A stretch of 11,088 bases of DNA from JAGUXG01 sp043798435 (GTDB lineage: Bacteria > UBA9089 > UBA9088 > JAGUXG01): positions 1 through 11,088 of the forward strand of contig JAZDOR010000038.1 in NCBI GenBank assembly GCA_043798435.1, in the 5' to 3' direction. Both the position numbers and the translations under genes were made by a program. Below, piece after piece: positions 1 to 5,848 of this stretch. Every line of letters starts with the position of its first letter. Positions within the stretch are counted from its first letter, which is position 1. The notes beneath the pieces were generated by a model. It had not been told where the DNA came from. It did not search any database and saw only the letters and a program-made list of their open reading frames with translations.

Positions 1-322
1 AAAATATTTCTTCATTTATAATCAGTTTTTATCAATGTCTAATTTTTTGGCTAATTCCCCAAGATTTTGAGTAAATACCCAATTTCTAATTTCCAATTTC
101 CAAAAGAAATCATAGGGAAAAACGATAAAATGAACCATCCCAGATTTGCTCATCCCGGGCAAAGACCCATGAACTCCTCTATTACTTTTATTCAGAAGAT
201 TATGCACAAGCCAAATCTAATGAGATCCAGAAAGGTTTTCAGAGACCCCTCTTAGCCGCAACATCTCCAGAATGGTATTGCGACTCTAAGGTATTTGGAA
301 GTCTGATTTATTCTCGGTATAT
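1..322. other. Non-coding stretch without a recognisable gene
   Basis: I see no supported gene here. The two short open frames (about 60 codons, one on each strand) overlap each other, have no convincing ribosome binding site and their translations resemble no family I know. One of them runs through the heptad repeat at 79-105, which accounts for part of its open reading. The stretch contains that heptad repeat and, at its right end, the promoter-like shared element (295-323). It could be the edge of a decayed gene or insertion, but nothing in it identifies one. Confidence 0.5.
79..105. repeat. Short AT-rich heptad tandem repeat
   Basis: Three consecutive 7-base units read CCAATTT, CTAATTT, CCAATTT and then a degenerate CCAAAAG. 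The regular period of seven matches the period of the different array at 9966-10042. Heptanucleotide arrays between genes are known from some bacteria (for example the STRR class of filamentous cyanobacteria), but these unit sequences are not claimed to be that family. The array is short, so its significance rests mainly on the second array in the same window. Confidence 0.5.
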
Positions 323-323
323 T
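295..323 (+). promoter_or_regulatory. Promoter-like shared element, copy 1 (antisense to ligase gene)
   Basis: TTGGAA (295-300) is followed after 17 bases by TATATT (318-323). The stretch 303-321 is CTGATTTATTCTCGGTATA, identical over 19 bases to copy 3 and with one difference from copy 2. A transcript from here would run on the plus strand into the 3' end of the oppositely oriented ligase gene; the element ends right beside that gene's stop codon (323-325). It may therefore be an antisense promoter, a relic of a lost plus-strand gene, or a repeat with another function. The sequence identity is directly visible; promoter activity is inferred. Confidence 0.55.
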
Positions 324-2740
324 TACTTTAGCATATATCCCATCGCCCCGAGCATCTGGCGGGCATAGACATTTCCTGGGTCATATTGCAGGGCTATCTT
401 GCATTCAGCCGCAGCTTTTGCCAATTCCCCTTTCCCATAATAGATAGTTGCCAGATTATTTCTGGTGCTTATATCATTCGGGTCAATCTTCAAAACCTCC
501 TGACATTGGATAATGCACTCATCCCACATCCTGAGATGATAGTAGATAAGGGAGAGCCTGACCCTTACATCCTTCAGATTGACATTTGTTCCTGCATATT
601 CCTTGGGTATCTCTATCATTCTCTCCCAGCAGGCCTTTGCTTCCTTCTCCTTTCCTCTATCCATATAGAGATAGCCAAGTGTCTCCAAATACTCCGGGTT
701 GTCGGGTCTGAAATTTACAGCCCTCTCAAGGTAATTACTTGCCTCATCAAGTTTTCTCTCATCCTTTAAGATAACGCCAATGTAATGGTAGGACGGTCCA
801 TACAGAGGGTCCATCTCTATCGCCTTCTTATATGCCCAGACAGCTAACTTTGCCGCATCCTCACCACCCTTAAGATAATACCCAGTTCCCAATGAATGCC
901 AGAGAGAGGAACTCGGCTCAGCATATCTTAATGCCTGTCTTATAAGCCTGATTGCCTCATCATTTTTGGCTCCACCACCTAAAAGGTTCATCTTAACTAA
1001 TGGCTGATAGTAGCTCTCTTCATAAGGATACCAGAAGATAGCCTTTTTATAATACTGAGAAGCCATATCAGGGTATTTAGATTCTTCATAGACACGGCCT
1101 GTTCTGAAAGAAATATCAGCAATAAATGCTGGAATAAGGAGACCAACAGAGAGGACAGAGAAGAGAATAAAAACCCCGGAAACAGTCCAAACAGCCCCTT
1201 TCTTTTGGACAGAAACCTCTTCCAACCTCCCAGCAATTCCGCCCATGATTCCTATGGCCAAGAAAGAGAGAGAGGTAATCGTCGTTGCCCCAAAACTCAT
1301 CTGGTTCTGAACAATGTATGCCACCTGCAGACTGAGTAAACTGGCTATCAGAGTTTTTTCTTTTATGGATGAGCCCTTCATAAGCCGTATTCCAACAATA
1401 AAGAGGATAACAAATATAGCATAATAAAGAATCATACCGGGGATTCCGAAGTTCAAAGCCATATCCAATATTTCATTGTGGGCCCTGTTTGTTCCAGAAT
1501 ACTCTGAGAACGCTCTGACAAAGGAAACATCTCTATACTTTGGATAGACCATACCTAAGGTATCGGGACCTATGCCAAATAAAGGATAGTCTTTCACAAT
1601 CCTGGCACAGGCTTTCCACATCAGGACCCTCACCTTGGCAGAGCCACCAAAGGCATCAGCCGTCTTATCCTCTACCTTCTCAACAATATCTACCTTTGGA
1701 AGCAGATCTTCCCTGGGCATTCTATCTAATATCTCATTATAAAACCTTCTGGCAGTGGACGAAGGCGGATCTACATTACAGGCTATGGTCATCAATATGC
1801 CAATAAGGGTTATGACAAGAAGCTCTTTCTTTCGCTTAAAGATAGATGGGGCATAACTCCTTCCACCAATAAGTGGACCAAAGAAGAGAAGACCAAGAAA
1901 CAACCCTCCAATACCTAAGCCCAGGGGATTATTTATTGAAAGAAACTTGATGATAAAAAAGGAGAATATTCCAAAGACAATAGAGACTCCTCCATAATAA
2001 ATGATTGAGAATCTAAAGCCAACGAGAAACAAAGAGAGAAGCCAGGAGGCGAAAAAGTAACCAACGAATGTTGCCCTGGTGTTGGCAAATAAAAAGGAGA
2101 GGTAGCAAAGCAAAAAGGAGATTGCATACCAGAGCCTTCTCTTTGGCTTGTCGCAAGTAAGATACATAAACAAGGCTATAGGCAGGACCATTGAAAGCCA
2201 GGCTGCATAGAAGACAGGGTTGCCAAAGGTTGAGTGTATCCTTGTCCAGGCACCACCAGACCACTGGTATGGATCCTTTCCCAACCTCTGAACGAAGCCA
2301 TAAAGCATAGCAAATAGATTGGAGAATATGACTGTATCTATTATCCAGAAAACAGCATCTTTTCTTTTCTTAACTAAAATCTGGGTGATAAAGAAGAGAA
2401 GAATGTAGCAAACAATGGTAAAAAGCCCTTGGTAGCGGTTGTATGTGCCAATCAGAGCCGTATATGGACGAACAGAAAAGAGCGTAGAAAGTATGCTTAC
2501 CCAGAAGAAGATGACAAGAGGAAGGTTAAGGGGACTATGAACAAAGGAATAGCTCCTCTCTTTGAAAAACCGCCAGACCCATATAATGAGGATAGCAGAG
2601 AGAAAAATTCTCATTACACCTATCTTTGTCAGGTCAACGCTGTTTACTGGAACAAGGAAGATGAGTGGCACAATAAAGACGATAAGAAGGTATAGCCAGA
2701 AAATCCACTTTTCAAAAAATCCATCCCTTCTCTTTTTCAT
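323..2740 (-). CDS. O-antigen ligase / Wzy_C-type membrane protein with C-terminal TPR domain
   Basis: This 805-residue protein is a probable inner-membrane enzyme of the O-antigen ligase/polymerase superfamily, which transfers or polymerises lipid-linked glycans on the periplasmic side. Many hydrophobic segments fill residues 12-315 and 437-540. A long polar loop between them (about 320-435) carries the family signature NRAHNEILDMALNFGIPG at 418-435, in which His421 is the expected conserved histidine; NTRATFVGY (220-228) fits the first conserved arginine region. Residues about 545-800 form soluble TPR repeats rich in the A..Y..A and DP/P pattern, probably periplasmic. The start is chosen because a consensus promoter lies just upstream and MKKRRDGFFEKW is a typical positive N-terminus before the first helix. 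No Shine-Dalgarno site precedes it. No glycan-cluster genes are adjacent, so the substrate is unknown; a protein O-glycosylation role is an alternative. Confidence 0.88.
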   Translation of the reverse strand: MKKRRDGFFEKWIFWLYLLIVFIVPLIFLVPVNSVDLTKIGVMRIFLSAILIIWVWRFFKERSYSFVHSPLNLPLVIFFWVSILSTLFSVRPYTALIGTYNRYQGLFTIVCYILLFFITQILVKKRKDAVFWIIDTVIFSNLFAMLYGFVQRLGKDPYQWSGGAWTRIHSTFGNPVFYAAWLSMVLPIALFMYLTCDKPKRRLWYAISFLLCYLSFLFANTRATFVGYFFASWLLSLFLVGFRFSIIYYGGVSIVFGIFSFFIIKFLSINNPLGLGIGGLFLGLLFFGPLIGGRSYAPSIFKRKKELLVITLIGILMTIACNVDPPSSTARRFYNEILDRMPREDLLPKVDIVEKVEDKTADAFGGSAKVRVLMWKACARIVKDYPLFGIGPDTLGMVYPKYRDVSFVRAFSEYSGTNRAHNEILDMALNFGIPGMILYYAIFVILFIVGIRLMKGSSIKEKTLIASLLSLQVAYIVQNQMSFGATTITSLSFLAIGIMGGIAGRLEEVSVQKKGAVWTVSGVFILFSVLSVGLLIPAFIADISFRTGRVYEESKYPDMASQYYKKAIFWYPYEESYYQPLVKMNLLGGGAKNDEAIRLIRQALRYAEPSSSLWHSLGTGYYLKGGEDAAKLAVWAYKKAIEMDPLYGPSYHYIGVILKDERKLDEASNYLERAVNFRPDNPEYLETLGYLYMDRGKEKEAKACWERMIEIPKEYAGTNVNLKDVRVRLSLIYYHLRMWDECIIQCQEVLKIDPNDISTRNNLATIYYGKGELAKAAAECKIALQYDPGNVYARQMLGAMGYMLK

Positions 2741-2748
2741 AAGAAGAA

Positions 2749-2777
2749 ATTATAACCTAAACCCCTCTTTCTGTCAA
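2749..2777 (-). promoter_or_regulatory. Consensus sigma70-type promoter of the ligase gene
   Basis: On the minus strand TTGACA (complement of 2772-2777) and TATAAT (complement of 2749-2754) are both perfect consensus and are separated by 17 bases, the optimal spacing. The start codon lies at 2740, only eight bases beyond the -10 box, so transcription would begin within about one or two bases of the ATG. The bases in between (TTCTTCTT) contain no Shine-Dalgarno sequence, which supports a leaderless or nearly leaderless mRNA. Confidence 0.75.
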
Positions 2778-2791
2778 AGTTTAGATGTTGT

Positions 2792-2821
2792 TTGACAATA
2801 TCTTTTTCCCTAAAGTAAAAT
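2792..2821 (+). promoter_or_regulatory. Sigma70-type promoter of rpe
   Basis: TTGACA (2792-2797) is followed after 18 bases by TAAAAT (2816-2821). The rpe ATG is at 2828, so the predicted transcription start falls on or next to the start codon and there is no room for a leader. The only purine run before the ATG (AGGG, 2823-2826) is too close to act as a normal ribosome binding site. It is back-to-back with the ligase promoter, their -35 boxes being 14 bases apart. Confidence 0.65.
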
Positions 2822-2827
2822 TAGGGT

Positions 2828-3454
2828 ATGAAAATAGTTCCAGCTGTTTTGACAGATAAATTAGATGAACTGGCTTTGATGGTTGAAAAGGCAGAATTCT
2901 GCGAGCTTCTTCATATAGACATTATGGATGGCAGGTTTGTGCCTACAAAAAGCATTACTGCTGCTGACCTTTCTTCTTGCAAAACAAAGATTCCAATGGA
3001 GGCACATCTGATGGTGGAAAACCCGGAGAACTATATAAAACCCTTCAAGGAGGCAGGTGTAATGAGGTTTATCTTCCACTTTGAAGCAACAGATAGACAA
3101 GAAGAGGTGATAGAAGAGATTAAAAGAAAAGGCTTGGAGGCAGGTTTAGCCATCAACCCAGATACATCTCTTGAGAGCATAAAATACCTTTTGGAAAAGA
3201 TTGATTATTTGCTCTTGATGTCTGTCTATCCTGGCTTTTATGGAGCAAAGTTTGTTGCTGAGGTTTTAGATAAGGCAGTAAAGGTAAAAAGGCTTAAGCC
3301 CGGTTTATTGCTGGGAATGGATGGAGGGATAAAGGCAGATAATATAAAAATTATCAAGGAGGCAGGTGTTGACCTGGCTGATGTTGGTTCCTATATCTTT
3401 AAGGCAGATAATCCAGAGGCAGCTTTTGATGAGTTAAAGAGGCTTAGTGGTTAG
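2828..3454 (+). CDS. rpe: Ribulose-phosphate 3-epimerase (divergent)
   Basis: This TIM-barrel enzyme interconverts ribulose 5-phosphate and xylulose 5-phosphate in the pentose phosphate pathway, in the cytoplasm. At 208 residues it is slightly shorter than the usual 215-230. Visible family motifs are HIDIMDG (His29, Asp31, Met33) and HLMV (His60) for metal binding, MSVYPGFYG (131-139) at the phosphate loop, MDGGI with the catalytic Asp165, and VGSYIF (186-191). It departs from the textbook sequence: the N-terminal PSIL serine is Ala6, and the usual MSVNPGFGGQ loop reads MSVYPGFYGAKF. The metal ligands are all kept, so an active epimerase is likely, but another phospho-sugar substrate is possible. 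It begins at a promoter that implies a leaderless mRNA, and the restriction-modification cassette starts 11 bases after its stop. Confidence 0.85.
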   Translation: MKIVPAVLTDKLDELALMVEKAEFCELLHIDIMDGRFVPTKSITAADLSSCKTKIPMEAHLMVENPENYIKPFKEAGVMRFIFHFEATDRQEEVIEEIKRKGLEAGLAINPDTSLESIKYLLEKIDYLLLMSVYPGFYGAKFVAEVLDKAVKVKRLKPGLLLGMDGGIKADNIKIIKEAGVDLADVGSYIFKADNPEAAFDELKRLSG

Positions 3455-3465
3455 TGAGGTGATTT

Positions 3466-3672
3466 GTGAAAACATATGAAGTTGTTTTAACAAAATCTTA
3501 TATTGTAACAATTAAAGCAAACAACAAAGAAGATGCAGAAGAGTATTCTACTCTTTTTACCGGTGATATTCAAGATATTTCAAAAATTGAAGATAGACGG
3601 AAATTAAACTTTCAGATTGAAGAGATTGATTGTAAAATAAATGAAACTTTTGGGGTAGAAGAGATTTTATGA
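3466..3672 (+). CDS. DpnD/PcfM-like small protein, first gene of the R-M cassette
   Basis: This 68-residue protein begins with GTG; the site GAGGTGA (3456-3462) just upstream decides that start. Its N-terminal half, KTYEVVLTKSYIVTIKANNK (2-21) followed by acidic EDAEEY, has the alternating YxVxIxxxYxVxVxA strand pattern followed by an acidic helix seen in small DpnD/PcfM-type proteins, and its C-terminal half ends with an FQIEEID segment typical of that group. Such proteins occur beside DNA methyltransferases and on mobile elements, but their biochemical role is not established. The gene overlaps the methyltransferase gene by four bases (ATGA), so the two are translationally coupled. The family call is by pattern only; a conserved hypothetical protein is the fallback. 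Confidence 0.6.
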   Translation: MKTYEVVLTKSYIVTIKANNKEDAEEYSTLFTGDIQDISKIEDRRKLNFQIEEIDCKINETFGVEEIL

Positions 3673-4508
3673 ATACGATTAAAACAAATATTTTGTTAGG
3701 GGATAGCAAAGATATCTTAAAAGAGATAGAAGAAAATTCTATTGATTTAATTGTTACTTCACCGCCATATGCCGATCGCAGAATAAATACTTATGGAGGC
3801 ATAAAGCCGGAAGATTATGTTGACTGGTTTTTTCCCATCGGCAAAGAACTCTTACGAGTATTAAAGCCCAATGGGACATTTATTTTAAATATAAAAGAAA
3901 AGGCGGAAGATGGTGAAAGGCATACTTATGTAATCGAGCTTATTTTAAAACTACGAAAGCAAGGGTGGTTGTGGACAGAAGAGTTTATTTGGCATAAAAA
4001 AAATTGTTATCCTGGTAAATGGCCAAATCGTTTTCGTGATGCTTGGGAGAGATGCCTGCAATTTAATAAAACAAAAAAATTTAATATGTATCAAGAAGAG
4101 GTTATGCTTCCTATCGGCTGTTGGGCAAATGGAAGATTAAGAAATCTAAGCGAAACTGATAAGACAAGGGATAATTCAAAAAACGGAAGTGGTTTTGGGA
4201 AAAATGTATCAAATTGGTTAAACCGAGAAAATGTATATCCAACTAATGTATTAAATTTTGCAACAGTATGTAATAACAAAAATCATAGTGCTGCTTTTCC
4301 TGAGGAGTTGCCGGAATGGTTTATAAAATTATTCACGAAAGAATGTGATTGGGTATTAGACCCGTTTTTAGGTTCTGGAACTACGACGGATGTAGCACAA
4401 AGAATGGAAAGGAACTCCATTGGCATTGAGATAGTACCAGAATATGTGGAGATAGCTAAAGCAAAAATCATCCAAAAGAACCTTTCTTGTTTTATCACAA
4501 TAGGGTAA
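3669..4508 (+). CDS. Type II DNA methyltransferase, beta class (N4-cytosine or N6-adenine)
   Basis: This 279-residue enzyme should transfer a methyl group from S-adenosylmethionine to an exocyclic amino group in its target site and so protect host DNA from the downstream nuclease. The catalytic motif IV, TSPPY, is at residues 30-34, near the N-terminus; the AdoMet-binding motif DPFLGSGTT is at 231-239, near the C-terminus, preceded by the motif-X-like HSAAFPEELPEWFIKLFT (206-223). This order, with a variable target-recognition region (about 110-200) in the middle, is the beta class. SPPY is commonest in N4-cytosine enzymes but does not exclude adenine methylation. The gene starts inside the end of the small DpnD-like gene and ends four bases before the endonuclease gene. 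The recognition sequence cannot be read from the protein. Confidence 0.92.
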   Translation: MNTIKTNILLGDSKDILKEIEENSIDLIVTSPPYADRRINTYGGIKPEDYVDWFFPIGKELLRVLKPNGTFILNIKEKAEDGERHTYVIELILKLRKQGWLWTEEFIWHKKNCYPGKWPNRFRDAWERCLQFNKTKKFNMYQEEVMLPIGCWANGRLRNLSETDKTRDNSKNGSGFGKNVSNWLNRENVYPTNVLNFATVCNNKNHSAAFPEELPEWFIKLFTKECDWVLDPFLGSGTTTDVAQRMERNSIGIEIVPEYVEIAKAKIIQKNLSCFITIG

Positions 4509-4512
4509 GTAT

Positions 4513-5238
4513 ATGAAAAAACTAGACCTAAACCAAATTTATGAATATGCAGAAGAGCACATTTCAATCTTTCATCAAAGAAGGTTAGATTATGTCAAGA
4601 AAGTGGATCTGTTGAAAATCTTAAAACAAAAAAATCCGTATCTTTTCAAGGCGAAAAATGTACTTACCGCTCAAGATTTGATCAAAGGATTTCTCGATGC
4701 CTTTTTGCAATCTCAAGAAGAAACACTTTTTGGACAATTTATTGAAGGGCTTGCAATTTATGTTTGCGACAAAGTTTATGGTGCTAAAAAATCTGAACTG
4801 ACCGGAATTGATTTAGAATTTGAAAAAGACAATTGCATTTATATCGTAGAAATCAAAGCGGGTTGGAATTGGGGTAATAGTAGCCAGATAAAGCAATTGA
4901 AATCAAACTTTGAAACCGCTAAAAAACATTTAGAGGAGAAAACTAAAAAACAAATTATGGCCATAAATGGTTGCTGTTTTGGAAAGGACAGAAAACCTGA
5001 TAAAAATGGATACTTAAAACTGTGCGGCCAGCGATTTTGGGAATTTATTTCTGATAATGATAACCTGTATATTGATATAATTGAACCAATTGGTCATCGT
5101 GCCAAACAGAAGAATGAAGATTTTTTACATGCGTATTCTCAAATTGTCAATAAATTAACTTTAGAGTTTGCCCAAAACTTTTGCAATAATGGTATTATAA
5201 GTTGGGAAAAACTAATAAAATATAATTCAGGGAAATAG
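4513..5238 (+). CDS. Type II restriction endonuclease, PmeII-like
   Basis: This 241-residue protein is the expected partner nuclease of the methyltransferase, cutting unmethylated target sites. It shows a PD-(D/E)xK-type core: GIDLEF with Asp100, then IVEIKAG with Glu113 and Lys115, a spacing of 12 residues that fits the fold. The following WNWGNSSQ (118-125), NGCCFGKDR (152-160), CGQRFWEFIS (171-180) and EPIGHRAKQKNEDF (191-204) match what I recall of the PmeII family of restriction enzymes; I could not search to confirm it. The N-terminal 60 residues look like a helical DNA-binding or dimerisation part. It lies four bases after the methyltransferase stop with only a weak ribosome site (GGGTAAG). 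Base composition is AT-richer than rpe, suggesting acquisition with its neighbours. The reading frame stays open for 27 codons after the stop. Confidence 0.85.
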   Translation: MKKLDLNQIYEYAEEHISIFHQRRLDYVKKVDLLKILKQKNPYLFKAKNVLTAQDLIKGFLDAFLQSQEETLFGQFIEGLAIYVCDKVYGAKKSELTGIDLEFEKDNCIYIVEIKAGWNWGNSSQIKQLKSNFETAKKHLEEKTKKQIMAINGCCFGKDRKPDKNGYLKLCGQRFWEFISDNDNLYIDIIEPIGHRAKQKNEDFLHAYSQIVNKLTLEFAQNFCNNGIISWEKLIKYNSGK

Positions 5239-5392
5239 CTATATAAAATAAACATCTTTGAAAGAATTGGGACTGAACTTGGACCAAAGATTGACCAATA
5301 TTTTGTACGCTACAACGGATAAATCTGCTTATAATAAATTACTTTTGAAAAGATTACTTAGAAAGAAGAACTGAATTTTTTAAGAAAAAAAT
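5239..5392. other. AT-rich gap between the endonuclease and MNT genes
   Basis: The endonuclease frame, if its TAG stop were sense, would remain open for 27 more codons to a TAA at about 5320-5322; the reading includes NIFERIGTELGPKIDQYF. It resembles the end of a protein but I do not recognise it. Further right is a TATAAT-like hexamer (5332-5337) without a well-placed -35 box, and an A/T-only dyad (5374-5392) too weak to be called a terminator. No gene is supported. Confidence 0.4.
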
Positions 5393-5719
5393 ATGGTAAA
5401 GGACAAAAAGGTTAAGGAGATAATCGTAAGGGTGATAGAGAGGATCAAAAAAGAGTATCAGCCAGAGAAGATCATCCTGTTTGGCTCTTATGCTTATGGT
5501 GAACCCAGAGAAGAGAGCGATATTGATCTGTTTATCATTAAAGAGACAGACAAAAAGAGAATAGACAGATTTTGTGAAGTAAGAAAGATATTAAGAGATA
5601 TTTGCAGCGTCTCAATTCAACCAGTAGTCTTTACAAGGGATGAACTCAACCATAGGCTAAAAATTAAGGATGATTTTATCTTAGAGATAATGGAAAAAGG
5701 AGAGATTTTATATGGATGA
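5393..5719 (+). CDS. MNT-type nucleotidyltransferase (antitoxin of a HEPN/MNT pair)
   Basis: This 108-residue protein has the minimal nucleotidyltransferase fold: GSYAYGEPREESDIDLFI at 31-48 contains the GS motif (Gly31, Ser32) and the DxD pair Asp43/Asp45 that bind metal and nucleotide. In MNT/HEPN (MntA/HepT) modules the MNT protein neutralises the HEPN RNase, in studied cases by adding AMP to it. The third acidic residue expected on a later strand is not apparent: the strand reads SIQPVVFT (74-81) where an acidic residue usually sits, so activity may be reduced. The next gene, a HEPN partner, overlaps by eight bases (5712-5719) but is cut short after 32 codons. The protein may therefore be an orphan antitoxin or a non-toxic remnant. 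No strong ribosome site precedes the ATG. Confidence 0.85.
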   Translation: MVKDKKVKEIIVRVIERIKKEYQPEKIILFGSYAYGEPREESDIDLFIIKETDKKRIDRFCEVRKILRDICSVSIQPVVFTRDELNHRLKIKDDFILEIMEKGEILYG

Positions 5720-5810
5720 TGCCAATAAGATAAAGGCTTTGGAATGGTACAAAAAGGCAGAACATGACATTTGTGCAGTGAAGATACTTTTAGAAATTGG
5801 CAGGGACTGA
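5712..5810 (+). pseudogene. Truncated HEPN-domain gene (toxin partner of MNT)
   Basis: An ATG at 5712, inside the end of the MNT gene in the usual overlapping arrangement, opens a frame of only 32 codons ending in TGA at 5808-5810. The translation contains ALEWYKKAEHDICAVKILLE, which matches the first helix of HEPN (HepT-like) proteins: an aromatic W-Y, then KAEHD, then a long amphipathic stretch. The rest of the domain, including the RxxxxH RNase motif expected near the C-terminus of a roughly 110-135-residue protein, is absent, and I see no continuation in the other frames before the next gene. The break coincides with the shared promoter-like element: its GGACTGA supplies the last codon and the stop. 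It is best read as a disrupted toxin gene. Confidence 0.75.
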
Positions 5811-5827
5811 TTTATTCTTGGTATAAA
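5797..5827 (+). promoter_or_regulatory. Promoter-like shared element, copy 2 (upstream of TPR gene)
   Basis: TTGGCA (5797-5802) and TATAAA (5822-5827) are separated by 19 bases. The stretch 5804-5826 matches copy 3 over 23 bases with one difference (CTTGG for CTCGG). The predicted transcription start, about 5834, leaves a short leader with a good ribosome site (AAGGTGG, 5836-5842) before the TPR gene at 5849, so this copy is well placed to drive that gene. Its left half overlaps the end of the truncated HEPN frame. Confidence 0.7.
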
Positions 5828-5848
5828 ACATAGTTAAGGTGGAAAAAA

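Noticed and set aside
22..255. Two overlapping open frames of about 60 codons on opposite strands
   Set aside because: No ribosome site, no recognisable similarity, and part of the frame is produced by the heptad repeat.
386..2695. Several plus-strand open frames of 77-127 codons within the ligase gene
   Set aside because: They are antisense shadows of a clear membrane-protein gene and have no ribosome sites or protein-family character.
5332..5337. TATAAT as the MNT promoter
   Set aside because: No -35 hexamer lies at 16-19 bases upstream; the nearest TTG-type box is about 21 bases away.
5374..5392. A/T-only dyad before the MNT gene as a terminator
   Set aside because: The stem contains only A-T pairs with a 3-base loop and would be too unstable; A and T runs are frequent in this region.
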